NCBI GenBank assembly: GCA_902493755.1
Contig: CABURF010000013.1
Span: forward strand, 1-12,221
Source: an uncultured Coriobacteriia bacterium
GTDB taxonomy: Bacteria > Actinomycetota > Coriobacteriia > Coriobacteriales > QAMH01
Direction: 5' to 3'
Length of the DNA stretch: 12,221 nt
Below the pieces are notes generated by a model. It was not told the DNA's origin and did not search any database. It was given only the letters and a program-made list of their open reading frames with translations. Made by a program: the position numbers and the translations under genes. This document shows positions 6,482 through 12,221 of the stretch, piece after piece. How positions within the stretch are numbered: the stretch's first letter is position 1; every line of letters begins with the position of its first letter.

Positions 6482-6565
6482 GGCATCCGCCCGCTCGAAA
6501 TGACGGGGGGGCATGCGCTCGCTTGGGATGATGGGGGGGCATGCGCCCCTTTTGGGTGGTCTGCG
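6482..6565 (+). repeat. Degenerate 28-bp tandem repeat with G tracts
   Basis: Three units of exactly 28 bp start with GGCAT at 6482, 6510 and 6538. The first still contains CGCTCGAAATGACG from the dispersed repeat; the second is diverged (CGCTTGGGATGATG); the third is largely decayed. Each of the first two ends in a run of seven G (6505-6511 and 6533-6539). It looks like local amplification of the right end of the dispersed repeat followed by drift. The rest of the gap to 6635 shows only a 9-bp direct repeat. Confidence 0.6.
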
Positions 6566-6635
6566 GTCGAGAACCATATTCTTCATGGGTTAGAAAGTCC
6601 ACAAAAGACAAATCGTCAAGAGATGAGACAAATCC

Positions 6636-7847
6636 TCACTGGCCGAGTTCCTGCTCGACAAGGCTGATGAGCTCTTGCTGAGAATGAACGCCCAGCTTAC
6701 GGTAGATGCTGAGCATGTGCGACTTGACCGTATTGCCGCTTACGACCAAGCTCTTCTCAATATATGCCGCATTTCTACCTCTGGAAAGCAAAATCAAAAC
6801 GTCCGTTTCACGAGACGTGAGGCCATGGGCCCTGGCGACCGCCTCGCAAGCCCCTTTCCACCTTCCGCCCTTATCGTTCTGTTCCGCCTTCCGGGCACCC
6901 AGATCCGATGCGACCCAAATGCGCTCCGAACTAAGCCCGTATACCGTCACGACAACGACAATGGCCACGCAGAAAACGACGACAATCACCGGGTTTTGCG
7001 TCATGAATCCGGAGTTGTCTATGAGCAATCCCACGCCGTGCCCGGCGGCGAGGCCCATGATGAATACAATGAAGACGCAGGGCATGAAACGCCCGCTAAA
7101 GTCGAAGGCGAGGCTCAAGTCCTCCGACAACCGCAAGACGAGATAGGCAAACAGCCCGAACCCCATCCCGCACAACGCAAGGGCAAGTTCCATCCAGGCG
7201 GGTTGCGCGAAGATGAGCCACGATATGACAATCGCAATGAGCGATATGCGTGTGAGGACGTCTATTCCCTTGGGGACCTCGGCATATGCATGCGTGATCA
7301 TGGCAACTACACCCCCAAAGGCAACTCCAATGCCCAGCCCGGCATTCATCTCGCCGATGACGAGATTTGGAATGCACGTCTGCGAAACGATGCCGAAGGC
7401 GACGCACGTTGTCACTTCGTAAGTCACGAGATAGGCAACGGGCTTTGCAAGCACCTTGTGCCCTGGCGAGGCCTGGGCGTTTTCATGCTGCGAGATGCGT
7501 CGTCTCGCCCAAAAAGGAAGAATCGCCGCGGCAACCAGAATCTTGAAAATCACGACAAGGGGCATCCAGGCCTGCGGAAGAAAGGGGCTCAAGATGCCCA
7601 GGACACCGATGCAAACGAGCATCAGGGACGCGACCTGATCGACAAACAGTATTTCGGCGGGCCTGAACCAATACACCCAGGCGATCATCAGAAGAAGAGC
7701 CAGTGCGCCGCAAAGCAAATAGGGCTGCTGTGCCTGCGGAAGCATGACGGCGCAATCGATAAAAGCGGAAACGGCGAGACTCATCCCCGCGACGCAGCAA
7801 ATCCATCCGCGCCCCGCGGGCATTGGATTGCCGAAACTCTCCGCCAT
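6636..7847 (-). CDS. Membrane-anchored LuxR-family transcriptional regulator
   Basis: 403 aa from the ATG at 7845-7847. The N-terminal three quarters is hydrophobic, with about ten membrane segments (roughly 13-33, 43-61, 68-88, 92-111, 136-161, 166-187, 196-216, 218-239, 253-276 and 284-305). A soluble linker follows, then a C-terminal LuxR/GerE helix-turn-helix (about 343-403) with LTSRETDVLILLSRG and GNTVKSHMLSIYRKLGV, the recognition-helix region. There is no receiver or autoinducer domain, so the membrane part is the likely sensor. Proteins of this build are abundant in Eggerthellaceae next to molybdopterin enzymes, and in Eggerthella lenta some control catechol dehydroxylase genes. Divergence from the oxidoreductase operon suggests it regulates that operon (inference). 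A GTG at 7859 is an alternative start adding four residues. Confidence 0.92.
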   Translation of the reverse strand: MAESFGNPMPAGRGWICCVAGMSLAVSAFIDCAVMLPQAQQPYLLCGALALLLMIAWVYWFRPAEILFVDQVASLMLVCIGVLGILSPFLPQAWMPLVVIFKILVAAAILPFWARRRISQHENAQASPGHKVLAKPVAYLVTYEVTTCVAFGIVSQTCIPNLVIGEMNAGLGIGVAFGGVVAMITHAYAEVPKGIDVLTRISLIAIVISWLIFAQPAWMELALALCGMGFGLFAYLVLRLSEDLSLAFDFSGRFMPCVFIVFIMGLAAGHGVGLLIDNSGFMTQNPVIVVVFCVAIVVVVTVYGLSSERIWVASDLGARKAEQNDKGGRWKGACEAVARAHGLTSRETDVLILLSRGRNAAYIEKSLVVSGNTVKSHMLSIYRKLGVHSQQELISLVEQELGQ

Positions 7848-7849
7848 GC

Positions 7850-7860
7850 GATCACCCACC
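7850..7860 (-). promoter_or_regulatory. Ribosome binding site that favours the ATG start of the LuxR gene
   Basis: GGTGGGTGATC on the minus strand, two bases before the ATG at 7847, matches the extended anti-16S sequence AGGAGGTGATC at 8 of 11 positions. It overlaps the alternative GTG start at 7859, which has only a GGTGA six bases upstream. Confidence 0.5.
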
Positions 7861-7884
7861 GAAATTCACCAGAAACCTCAAACG

Positions 7885-7893
7885 ATTATAGCA
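7885..7893 (-). promoter_or_regulatory. Extended -10 promoter of the LuxR gene
   Basis: TGCTATAAT on the minus strand is a perfect -10 hexamer with the TGn extension, located 38 nt before the chosen ATG. The -35 region at 17 nt spacing (CATGGA) is poor, which is typical of extended -10 promoters. Confidence 0.6.
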
Positions 7894-7951
7894 ACGATTC
7901 GATCCTCTCCATGCCTTCTCATTCCTTCCCCTACCAGCACGTTTGCCAATA

Positions 7952-8001
7952 TCACCCTAGCAAGGTGAGGCCTTTTCCCGCATTCCACGTGTGCAGGTGG
8001 A
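7952..8001. promoter_or_regulatory. Two inverted repeats, candidate operators of the redox operon
   Basis: In the 223-nt divergent gap there are two 5-bp-arm inverted repeats: TCACCctagcaaGGTGA (7952-7968) and TCCACgtgtgcagGTGGA (7984-8001). They lie 103-119 and 70-87 nt upstream of the oxidoreductase ATG, where an activator would bind. CACC-type half sites recur elsewhere in the gap (7853-7860, 7866-7870). That these bind the LuxR protein is a guess from position and symmetry. Confidence 0.35.
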
Positions 8002-8070
8002 TGAACGGACTCAGCACCATCCCGACAATCTTGTACTCAAGTGGCCCAAGAGCAGAGAGGAAGGTTTGCT

Positions 8071-10239
8071 ATGGAGCAGAAGAGAACAAGGACCGTCTGC
8101 ACCGGATGCCACCAGAGATGCGGCGCCATCGTCTACTCGCAAGGCGATGACATCATCCGCATCGAAGGTGACAAGGACAACCCCATTTCGCGGGGCGCGT
8201 TCTGCGGAAGCGGCATCACGCAAAGGTTCATTCACTCGGACAAGAGACGCGTGACCAAACCGCTCAAGCGCGTAGGCGAACGCGGTGAGGGAAAGTTCGA
8301 GGAGATCTCCTGGGACGAGGCCCTCGACATGCTTGCAGACAACGTCAAACGCATCAGGTCCGAGTATGGTCCCGAATCGATCATCGTCGCCCAGGGCACG
8401 AGTCGTACGACAAACGACTGGGGAGAGCGTCTGAAGGGGACCATCGGCACCAAGGGGTGGAACCTTGCACCACTCCACGTTTGTCTCATCCCCAACATCA
8501 TGCCCCACGCCCTGACCCTTGGCGCAGGACAAATGCAAGGTGCCGATGTCGCGAATGCGCAGACCGTGGTCTTGTGGGGTATCAGCCCGATCGTCATGCT
8601 CTCGGAAGTGAAGGAGATGCTTCGGAATCGCGACCAGACGGGGGCGAAGATAATCTGCATAGACCCACGCTTCAACGACCTTGCCGCCGAAAGCGACCTG
8701 TTCTTGCAGGTGCGTCCCGGTTCCGATGGCGCGCTCGCACTCGGCCTCATGCACGTGATCATCAAGGAAAAGCTCTACGATCCCGACTTCATCGATAGAT
8801 GGACCTACGGTTTTGATGAACTTGCAAAGATGGTGGAGGAATGGACACCGGAAAAGACCGCCGAGGTTACCTGGGTTCCCGCCGAGAAGATCATCGAGGC
8901 AGCGCACCTCATGGCCTCGAACAAGCCAACGACCTTTTACCCCATGCTCGGTCCGAGCTGCATGCACTCGAATGCCATCCAGTCCGGACGTGCCCTGGCC
9001 TGTCTTGTGGGCCTCATCGGCTGCATCGACGAGCCCGGCGGCTTCGTATTCGTTCCGGGTCCCATGTCCAGTGCCGAGCTGACCCTCATCCCGGACGATT
9101 GGGACTGGAACTCGCCAGAAGCCAAACTCATAGGTGCAGAGAAGTTTCCCGCCCACGCGGCTTTCTGCAACTCGAACGTTCCCTATGACACCTTTGAAGC
9201 TGTGCTCACCGAGCAGCCTTGGCCCATCAAGATGATGGTCTTCGTTGCCAATGATGCGCTGAACAGCTACGAGGCTCCTCAACACACCGTCGAGGCCCTG
9301 AAGTCACCCAACCTCGAGTTCATCGCCGTGAAGGATTTCTACATCACGCCCACCGCGAAATACGCCGACCTCGTCCTGCCCTCGGCAGATTGGTCCGAGC
9401 GTGACACCATTGACGAAGAGACGTTCAAGGGCCTCGTCATCTCCTCGCCTCGCGCCGTCGACCCGCCGGGCGAGTGTTGGGACGACTGGAAGTTCTACCT
9501 GGAGTGGGGCAAGCGACTCGACCCCGAGTTGTGGCCGTGGGAAGACGAACGTGAGATGGTCCTGTGGCGCGTGAAGCTGCTCCATGGCCTTGATTTGACA
9601 TGGGACGAGTACGTCGAAGGCGCATACCTCGACACGCCCGCATCCATGCAGGGTAAGGAGACGAAAAAATACGAGAAGGGCATGTGCCGTCCCGATGGAC
9701 AGCCCGGTTTCATGACGCCGAGCGGACGCATCGAGTTCTTTAGTCCCGTGATGCAGCATTTTGGCTATGAGCCCCTTCCCGTCTATCACGAGCCCAAGGA
9801 AAGCCCCTTCAGCACTCCCGAGCTCGCGAAGGAATATCCCTTGGTGCTCACCACCGGGTTCCGTCTCTACAGCTTCTTCCATTCTGCATGGACCAACGTC
9901 CCTGGGCAGCGAGAGCTCTATCCATACCCCTTTGCCGTCATCAACCCCTACGACGCAACCGAAGCTGGCATCCAGGAGGGTGATTGGACCGAGATCATTT
10001 CACCGCGCGGCAAGGTGAAGGCAAAGGCGCAGGTTTCCCTCGAGGTCGCTCCAGGTGTCGTTGCCCTTCCCCGCCCGGGATGGCGAAGCGATTGCGAAGA
10101 GCTCGACCTTCCTGCCTACGACTGGGAAGACGTCTGCATCAACAACCTCATACCCGGAGGCGATGACTCGTGTGATCCGAGCTTCGCAACCGCACCCATG
10201 CGTTCGACCCTCTGCAAGATTCGAAAAATGGAGGCATAA
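8071..10239 (+). CDS. Molybdopterin oxidoreductase, acetylene hydratase-like branch
   Basis: 722 aa catalytic subunit of the DMSO-reductase superfamily with a Mo- or W-bis-pyranopterin cofactor. An N-terminal 4Fe-4S domain has C10-x2-C13-x3-C17-x27-C45. The core follows (about 60-580), then a C-terminal dinucleotide-binding domain (about 588-715). C138 in PLHVCLIPN is at the position of the metal-ligand Cys. From memory of Pelobacter acetylene hydratase, similarity is visible along the length (ISWDEALD, YGPES, TPTAKYADLVLP, YHEP, ELAKEYPLVL). H14, however, replaces that enzyme's catalytic Asp, and C45 is followed by GSG rather than the common xKG. There is no twin-arginine signal (the cluster motif begins at residue 10), so it acts in the cytoplasm. 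ATG at 8071 follows AGGAAGG. It starts a three-gene operon. The substrate cannot be read from sequence. Confidence 0.94.
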   Translation: MEQKRTRTVCTGCHQRCGAIVYSQGDDIIRIEGDKDNPISRGAFCGSGITQRFIHSDKRRVTKPLKRVGERGEGKFEEISWDEALDMLADNVKRIRSEYGPESIIVAQGTSRTTNDWGERLKGTIGTKGWNLAPLHVCLIPNIMPHALTLGAGQMQGADVANAQTVVLWGISPIVMLSEVKEMLRNRDQTGAKIICIDPRFNDLAAESDLFLQVRPGSDGALALGLMHVIIKEKLYDPDFIDRWTYGFDELAKMVEEWTPEKTAEVTWVPAEKIIEAAHLMASNKPTTFYPMLGPSCMHSNAIQSGRALACLVGLIGCIDEPGGFVFVPGPMSSAELTLIPDDWDWNSPEAKLIGAEKFPAHAAFCNSNVPYDTFEAVLTEQPWPIKMMVFVANDALNSYEAPQHTVEALKSPNLEFIAVKDFYITPTAKYADLVLPSADWSERDTIDEETFKGLVISSPRAVDPPGECWDDWKFYLEWGKRLDPELWPWEDEREMVLWRVKLLHGLDLTWDEYVEGAYLDTPASMQGKETKKYEKGMCRPDGQPGFMTPSGRIEFFSPVMQHFGYEPLPVYHEPKESPFSTPELAKEYPLVLTTGFRLYSFFHSAWTNVPGQRELYPYPFAVINPYDATEAGIQEGDWTEIISPRGKVKAKAQVSLEVAPGVVALPRPGWRSDCEELDLPAYDWEDVCINNLIPGGDDSCDPSFATAPMRSTLCKIRKMEA

Positions 10240-10590
10240 ATGGATACCGGAAGAATTGGAATGCTCGTTCGCGTGGACGCGTGCCTCGGATGTCAAGCAT
10301 GCCAGGTCGCGTGCCGCGAGGAAAACAACTTTCCCTACGATGAGCTTTGGATGGAGATGATTCGCCGGAAACCGCAGAAAGTTTCTGATCAGCTGCGCAA
10401 ATACCATGTTGGTGCCCCGCAACTTGACAAGTGCACGCTATGTCACGGAAAGGACCATACGCCATTGTGCGTCGACGTGTGCCCAACGAAGTGCATCACG
10501 GTTGCCCCGCTCGAAAAGCTCCTTGCCATCATGGATGGACGCGGCCACTGGAACTTACACGTAAGCGGCGGAAACTATGAGGGGATGTAG
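10240..10590 (+). CDS. Short 4Fe-4S ferredoxin-type electron-transfer subunit
   Basis: 116 aa, iron-sulfur partner of the preceding oxidoreductase. Nine cysteines fall in two groups: C15-x2-C18-x2-C21-x3-C25 and C65-x2-C68-x8-C77-x3-C81-P-x2-C85. This is the DmsB/PhsB type of pattern, but only half of it: enough ligands for two 4Fe-4S clusters, whereas typical subunits of this family carry three or four clusters in about 180-200 aa. C85 is an extra Cys. There is no signal peptide, so it is cytoplasmic like its partner. Its ATG directly abuts the previous stop (TAAATG at 10237-10242) with GGAGG inside the end of that gene, which implies translational coupling. It probably passes electrons between the Mo/W subunit and an unknown donor or the membrane protein that follows. 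Confidence 0.93.
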   Translation: MDTGRIGMLVRVDACLGCQACQVACREENNFPYDELWMEMIRRKPQKVSDQLRKYHVGAPQLDKCTLCHGKDHTPLCVDVCPTKCITVAPLEKLLAIMDGRGHWNLHVSGGNYEGM

Positions 10591-10592
10591 CC

Positions 10593-11078
10593 ATGAAGCC
10601 AAGCTTTGGATTTATCTTCACGATTGACCTGTCCATGTCGTTCGTCGTTGGCGCGGTGATGAGCGTTGCCATGATGATTTACAATGGCCAGCCCCTCGAG
10701 CCAGTGCCATTGCTTGTCAATGTCGTCCTTGCAACCGTGATTGGGCTTGTCGTGCTCCTGATCATTCCCGTCATCAGAGGTGGGGAAAAATTTGCCCAGT
10801 TCTATGGCTCGGAAAATCAGCGCTCGCTTGCCTTCGGCCTGCTCCAGTCAATCGTGATTGCCACGGTCATGACATTTTGCGTGAGCTTCGGTATGACGGC
10901 GTTTGGCACGGGCTTCGAAACGTTTCCCGATGGAACGAGCTTCATCGTACGCTGGCTCGCGCCCATCGCCAGCATTTGGGGAATTGCCTACGTTGCGACC
11001 ATCCTTGGCCTTCCCGTTTGCACTGCCTTGGCGCGGAAGGTCTCCCGCGGACCGGCTCCTCAGCCAAGAGCGGAGTAG
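10593..11078 (+). CDS. Four-helix membrane protein, tandem DUF2798-like repeat
   Basis: 161 aa with four hydrophobic segments (about 10-30, 39-62, 79-105 and 117-148). The first half resembles the second: SFVVGAVMS (16-24) against SIVIATVMT (86-94), followed in each by a second helix ending near a Pro (P59, P141). This suggests an internal duplication of a two-helix unit, with a pattern resembling DUF2798 proteins (recalled, not searched). It contains no histidine, so it cannot be a bis-His b-type cytochrome, and at four helices it is too small for NrfD/PsrC-type quinone subunits. The ATG lies 2 nt after the ferredoxin gene with GAGGGG upstream. Its place in the operon suggests an anchor, a transporter for the substrate, or a sensor-linked component; the choice is open. 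Confidence 0.85.
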   Translation: MKPSFGFIFTIDLSMSFVVGAVMSVAMMIYNGQPLEPVPLLVNVVLATVIGLVVLLIIPVIRGGEKFAQFYGSENQRSLAFGLLQSIVIATVMTFCVSFGMTAFGTGFETFPDGTSFIVRWLAPIASIWGIAYVATILGLPVCTALARKVSRGPAPQPRAE

Positions 11079-11114
11079 CGGAGAGGGACAAAATCGGGAG
11101 CTAGCCAGCAGGCA

Positions 11115-11149
11115 GGGGTGGCGAGAGATTCTCGCCACCCCTTTTGTTT
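11115..11149 (+). terminator. Intrinsic terminator of the oxidoreductase operon
   Basis: A perfect 12-bp stem (GGGGTGGCGAGA at 11115-11126, TCTCGCCACCCC at 11130-11141) with a 3-nt GAT loop is followed by TTTTGTTT. It lies 36 nt past the membrane-protein stop codon and closes the three-gene unit. Confidence 0.93.
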
Positions 11150-11155
11150 GCAGGA

Positions 11156-11194
11156 GAGATTTCTCAACTCCGCTTCGCTTCGCTCGAAATGACA
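11156..11194 (+). repeat. Dispersed repeat copy after the operon terminator
   Basis: 39 nt from GAGATTTCTCAACT to CGCTCGAAATGACA, differing from the copy at 6438-6476 at two positions by eye. It starts six bases after the terminator T-run and is followed by a run of seven G (11195-11201), as in the 6505-6511 copy. The remaining 145 bases before the next gene show no clear promoter; a CCGAAGGCTTCGG hairpin lies just before the next ribosome binding site. Confidence 0.82.
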
Positions 11195-11346
11195 GGGGGG
11201 GCTACCTCGGGGTTTCGGAGTTTGCTCTGAAATCGGTCCGGGATTGCTCCTGATTTAGTCCGAAAACGTTCAGATTGCCGGGGTGGTTGGCTCGGTGCCA
11301 TCCGTCGCATAGTCATGTCTCCAAAACCGAAGGCTTCGGAGGAGAG

Positions 11347-12006
11347 ATGACCAAGCAACGAAAACAAGCACTCATCGCAGGAGCATGCGGCATTATCGCC
11401 GCACTCTGCGTATTTGCCTATACGGCAACGATTCAGTCTGAGGCATCCATGGCACGTGCGTCGGCGATTCGCAGCTACGGCGGGGAGCGTGCCGAAGTCC
11501 TCGTGGCGAACAAGACGATCCCCATCGGCGGCACCATCGACGAGTCCAACACGAGCGTACAGGAATGGCTGGTCGACTTTCTGCCCCAGGGGCAAGCGGC
11601 ACGGAACTACGAGGAGCTTCAGGGCCTCGTCGCGCAGACGGAGATTCGCGTGAACGAACCCGTGTTGCTCGAGCGCGTCGGTGACGGCTCATCGCGCATC
11701 ACCGTGCCAGACGGCCTGGCAGCTGCAAGCGTCGCATCCGATGACGTGCTCGCGGTAGGTGGCGCGATACGCGCTGGCTCGGTCGTGGACGTCTACGTCA
11801 AAGCCTCGTCAGGAGAGATCACGATGCTCGGCGAGCATATCCTCGTCCTTGAGACGAGTACGCTCGAAGACAGCAAGGAGAAGCAAATCTCCTGGGTCAC
11901 GCTCGCCGTCAAACCCTCGAGCGTGAGCGACCTCATCGCAGCAGCCTCAAAGGGAACCATCCACTTCGTCCTACCTGGCAACAGCGCGGCAAACCAGGGG
12001 GACTGA
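11347..12006 (+). CDS. cpaB: Flp/Tad pilus assembly protein CpaB (RcpC) family
   Basis: 219 aa. It has a short basic N-terminus and one membrane anchor (about 8-28). A SAF-like domain follows (about 48-110), with EVLVANKTIPIGGTIDES and a later RVNEPVLLERV stretch. The RcpC/CpaB domain lies at about 117-210, with ITVPDGLAAASV, the segment GGAIRAGSVVDVYV and the closing strands ISWVTLAVKPSSVSDLIAAA. CpaB/RcpC proteins act outside the inner membrane in assembling Flp-type IV pili for adhesion. ATG at 11347 is chosen because GGAGGAGAG precedes it directly; a longer frame from 11275 has no such site and a non-hydrophobic extension. It is followed 1 nt later by a CpaE/TadZ-type gene, so this is the start of a tad operon. 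Confidence 0.85.
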   Translation: MTKQRKQALIAGACGIIAALCVFAYTATIQSEASMARASAIRSYGGERAEVLVANKTIPIGGTIDESNTSVQEWLVDFLPQGQAARNYEELQGLVAQTEIRVNEPVLLERVGDGSSRITVPDGLAAASVASDDVLAVGGAIRAGSVVDVYVKASSGEITMLGEHILVLETSTLEDSKEKQISWVTLAVKPSSVSDLIAAASKGTIHFVLPGNSAANQGD

Positions 12007-12007
12007 C

Positions 12008-12221
12008 ATGAGAGACATGGTATCCAGCACATATTCCGCGCAGGGCACGCGACGTGCTCCGCTCATCACGCTCGTATCGGCAAGCGGCGGCGTCGGCAAG
12101 AGCACAATTGCGCTCATCATCGGCCACCTAACAGCGGCACATGGCATCAAGACCGCCATCGTCGAGGGTGACCTGCAATTCGGCGACATGGGCTTCTGGC
12201 TCGGCCTCGATGTCAAGCTCT
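12008..12221 (+). CDS. cpaE: CpaE/TadZ-type MinD-like ATPase (N-terminal part)
   Basis: The first 71 codons of a gene cut by the right edge. It shows a deviant Walker A, SASGGVGKST (24-33), with the signature lysine K31, then VEGDLQFGDMGFWLGL (51-66). This matches the DLQFGD element typical of CpaE/TadZ pilus-localisation ATPases, which position the Tad secretion machinery at the membrane. Typical members have a receiver-like N-terminal domain before the ATPase; here the P-loop begins at residue 24, so that domain is missing. ATG at 12008 follows AGGGGG with the stop of cpaB 1 nt before it, implying coupling. The assignment to the Tad system relies on the neighbouring cpaB. Confidence 0.82.
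   Translation, partial: MRDMVSSTYSAQGTRRAPLITLVSASGGVGKSTIALIIGHLTAAHGIKTAIVEGDLQFGDMGFWLGLDVKL

Noticed and set aside
6123..6611. Minus-strand frames containing HFERSEAESRN-type peptides
   Set aside because: The peptide comes from translating the dispersed repeat, and the rest overlaps the second trkA gene antisense.
6675..8150. 491-codon plus-strand open frame opposite the LuxR gene and through the divergent gap
   Set aside because: It reads across a promoter region and into the start of the oxidoreductase gene in another frame; composition is His/Arg/Asp-rich and no family is visible, while the minus-strand protein is clearly real.
8011..9285. 424-codon minus-strand open frame opposite the oxidoreductase
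   Set aside because: Antisense shadow of a well-conserved gene with no motif or start signal of its own.
10593..11078. NrfD/PsrC or cytochrome b subunit
   Set aside because: Position in the operon suggested it, but the protein has only four helices and no histidine.
11201..11346. Cyclic-di-GMP riboswitch before the tad genes
   Set aside because: Such switches precede pilus genes elsewhere, but the conserved core elements were not found; only a short CCGAAGGCTTCGG hairpin is present.

Overview
The window looks like chromosomal DNA from a high-GC Gram-positive of the class Coriobacteriia (Eggerthellaceae type: Eggerthella, Slackia and relatives). This placement is inferred. It rests on GC-rich coding sequence, a ceoB/ceoC-like pair of cytoplasmic TrkA proteins, and a many-pass membrane LuxR-type regulator divergent from a molybdopterin oxidoreductase operon, which is a recurrent arrangement in that family. 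No rRNA, tRNA, insertion sequence, phage gene or CRISPR array was seen.

Region 1 (1-3717, minus strand) is a housekeeping block. In transcription order it holds a small acidic single-span membrane protein, a small lipoprotein, the SRP 4.5S RNA gene (ffs), a DedA-family membrane protein, dnaX (DNA polymerase III gamma/tau) and the start of ybaB/ebfC. ffs, dnaX and ybaB form a conserved neighbourhood in Gram-positives; here a DedA gene sits between ffs and dnaX. The linker of dnaX carries several copies, in both orientations, of a short dispersed repeat that also occurs between genes elsewhere in the window.

Region 2 (3832-6434, plus strand) is a tight cluster of serS (seryl-tRNA synthetase) followed by two RCK/TrkA-type potassium-transport regulators. 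The second has a degenerate nucleotide-binding loop. The dispersed repeat and a decayed 28-bp tandem repeat lie just downstream.

Region 3 (6636-11149) is the most interesting part. A membrane-anchored LuxR regulator (minus) is divergent from a three-gene operon (plus). The operon encodes a cytoplasmic Mo/W-bis-pyranopterin enzyme related to the acetylene hydratase-like branch, a short two-cluster ferredoxin-type subunit, and a four-helix membrane protein with no histidine that appears to be an internal duplication. A strong intrinsic terminator closes the operon. The likely picture is a regulator that responds to a signal at the membrane and switches on a redox enzyme of unknown substrate. 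The small membrane protein is an unusual candidate anchor, because it is neither NrfD/PsrC nor a b-type cytochrome.

Region 4 (11156-12221, plus strand) has another dispersed repeat copy and then the start of a Flp/Tad pilus locus: cpaB and a truncated cpaE/tadZ ATPase that runs off the window. No stretch longer than about 270 bases lacks a gene.
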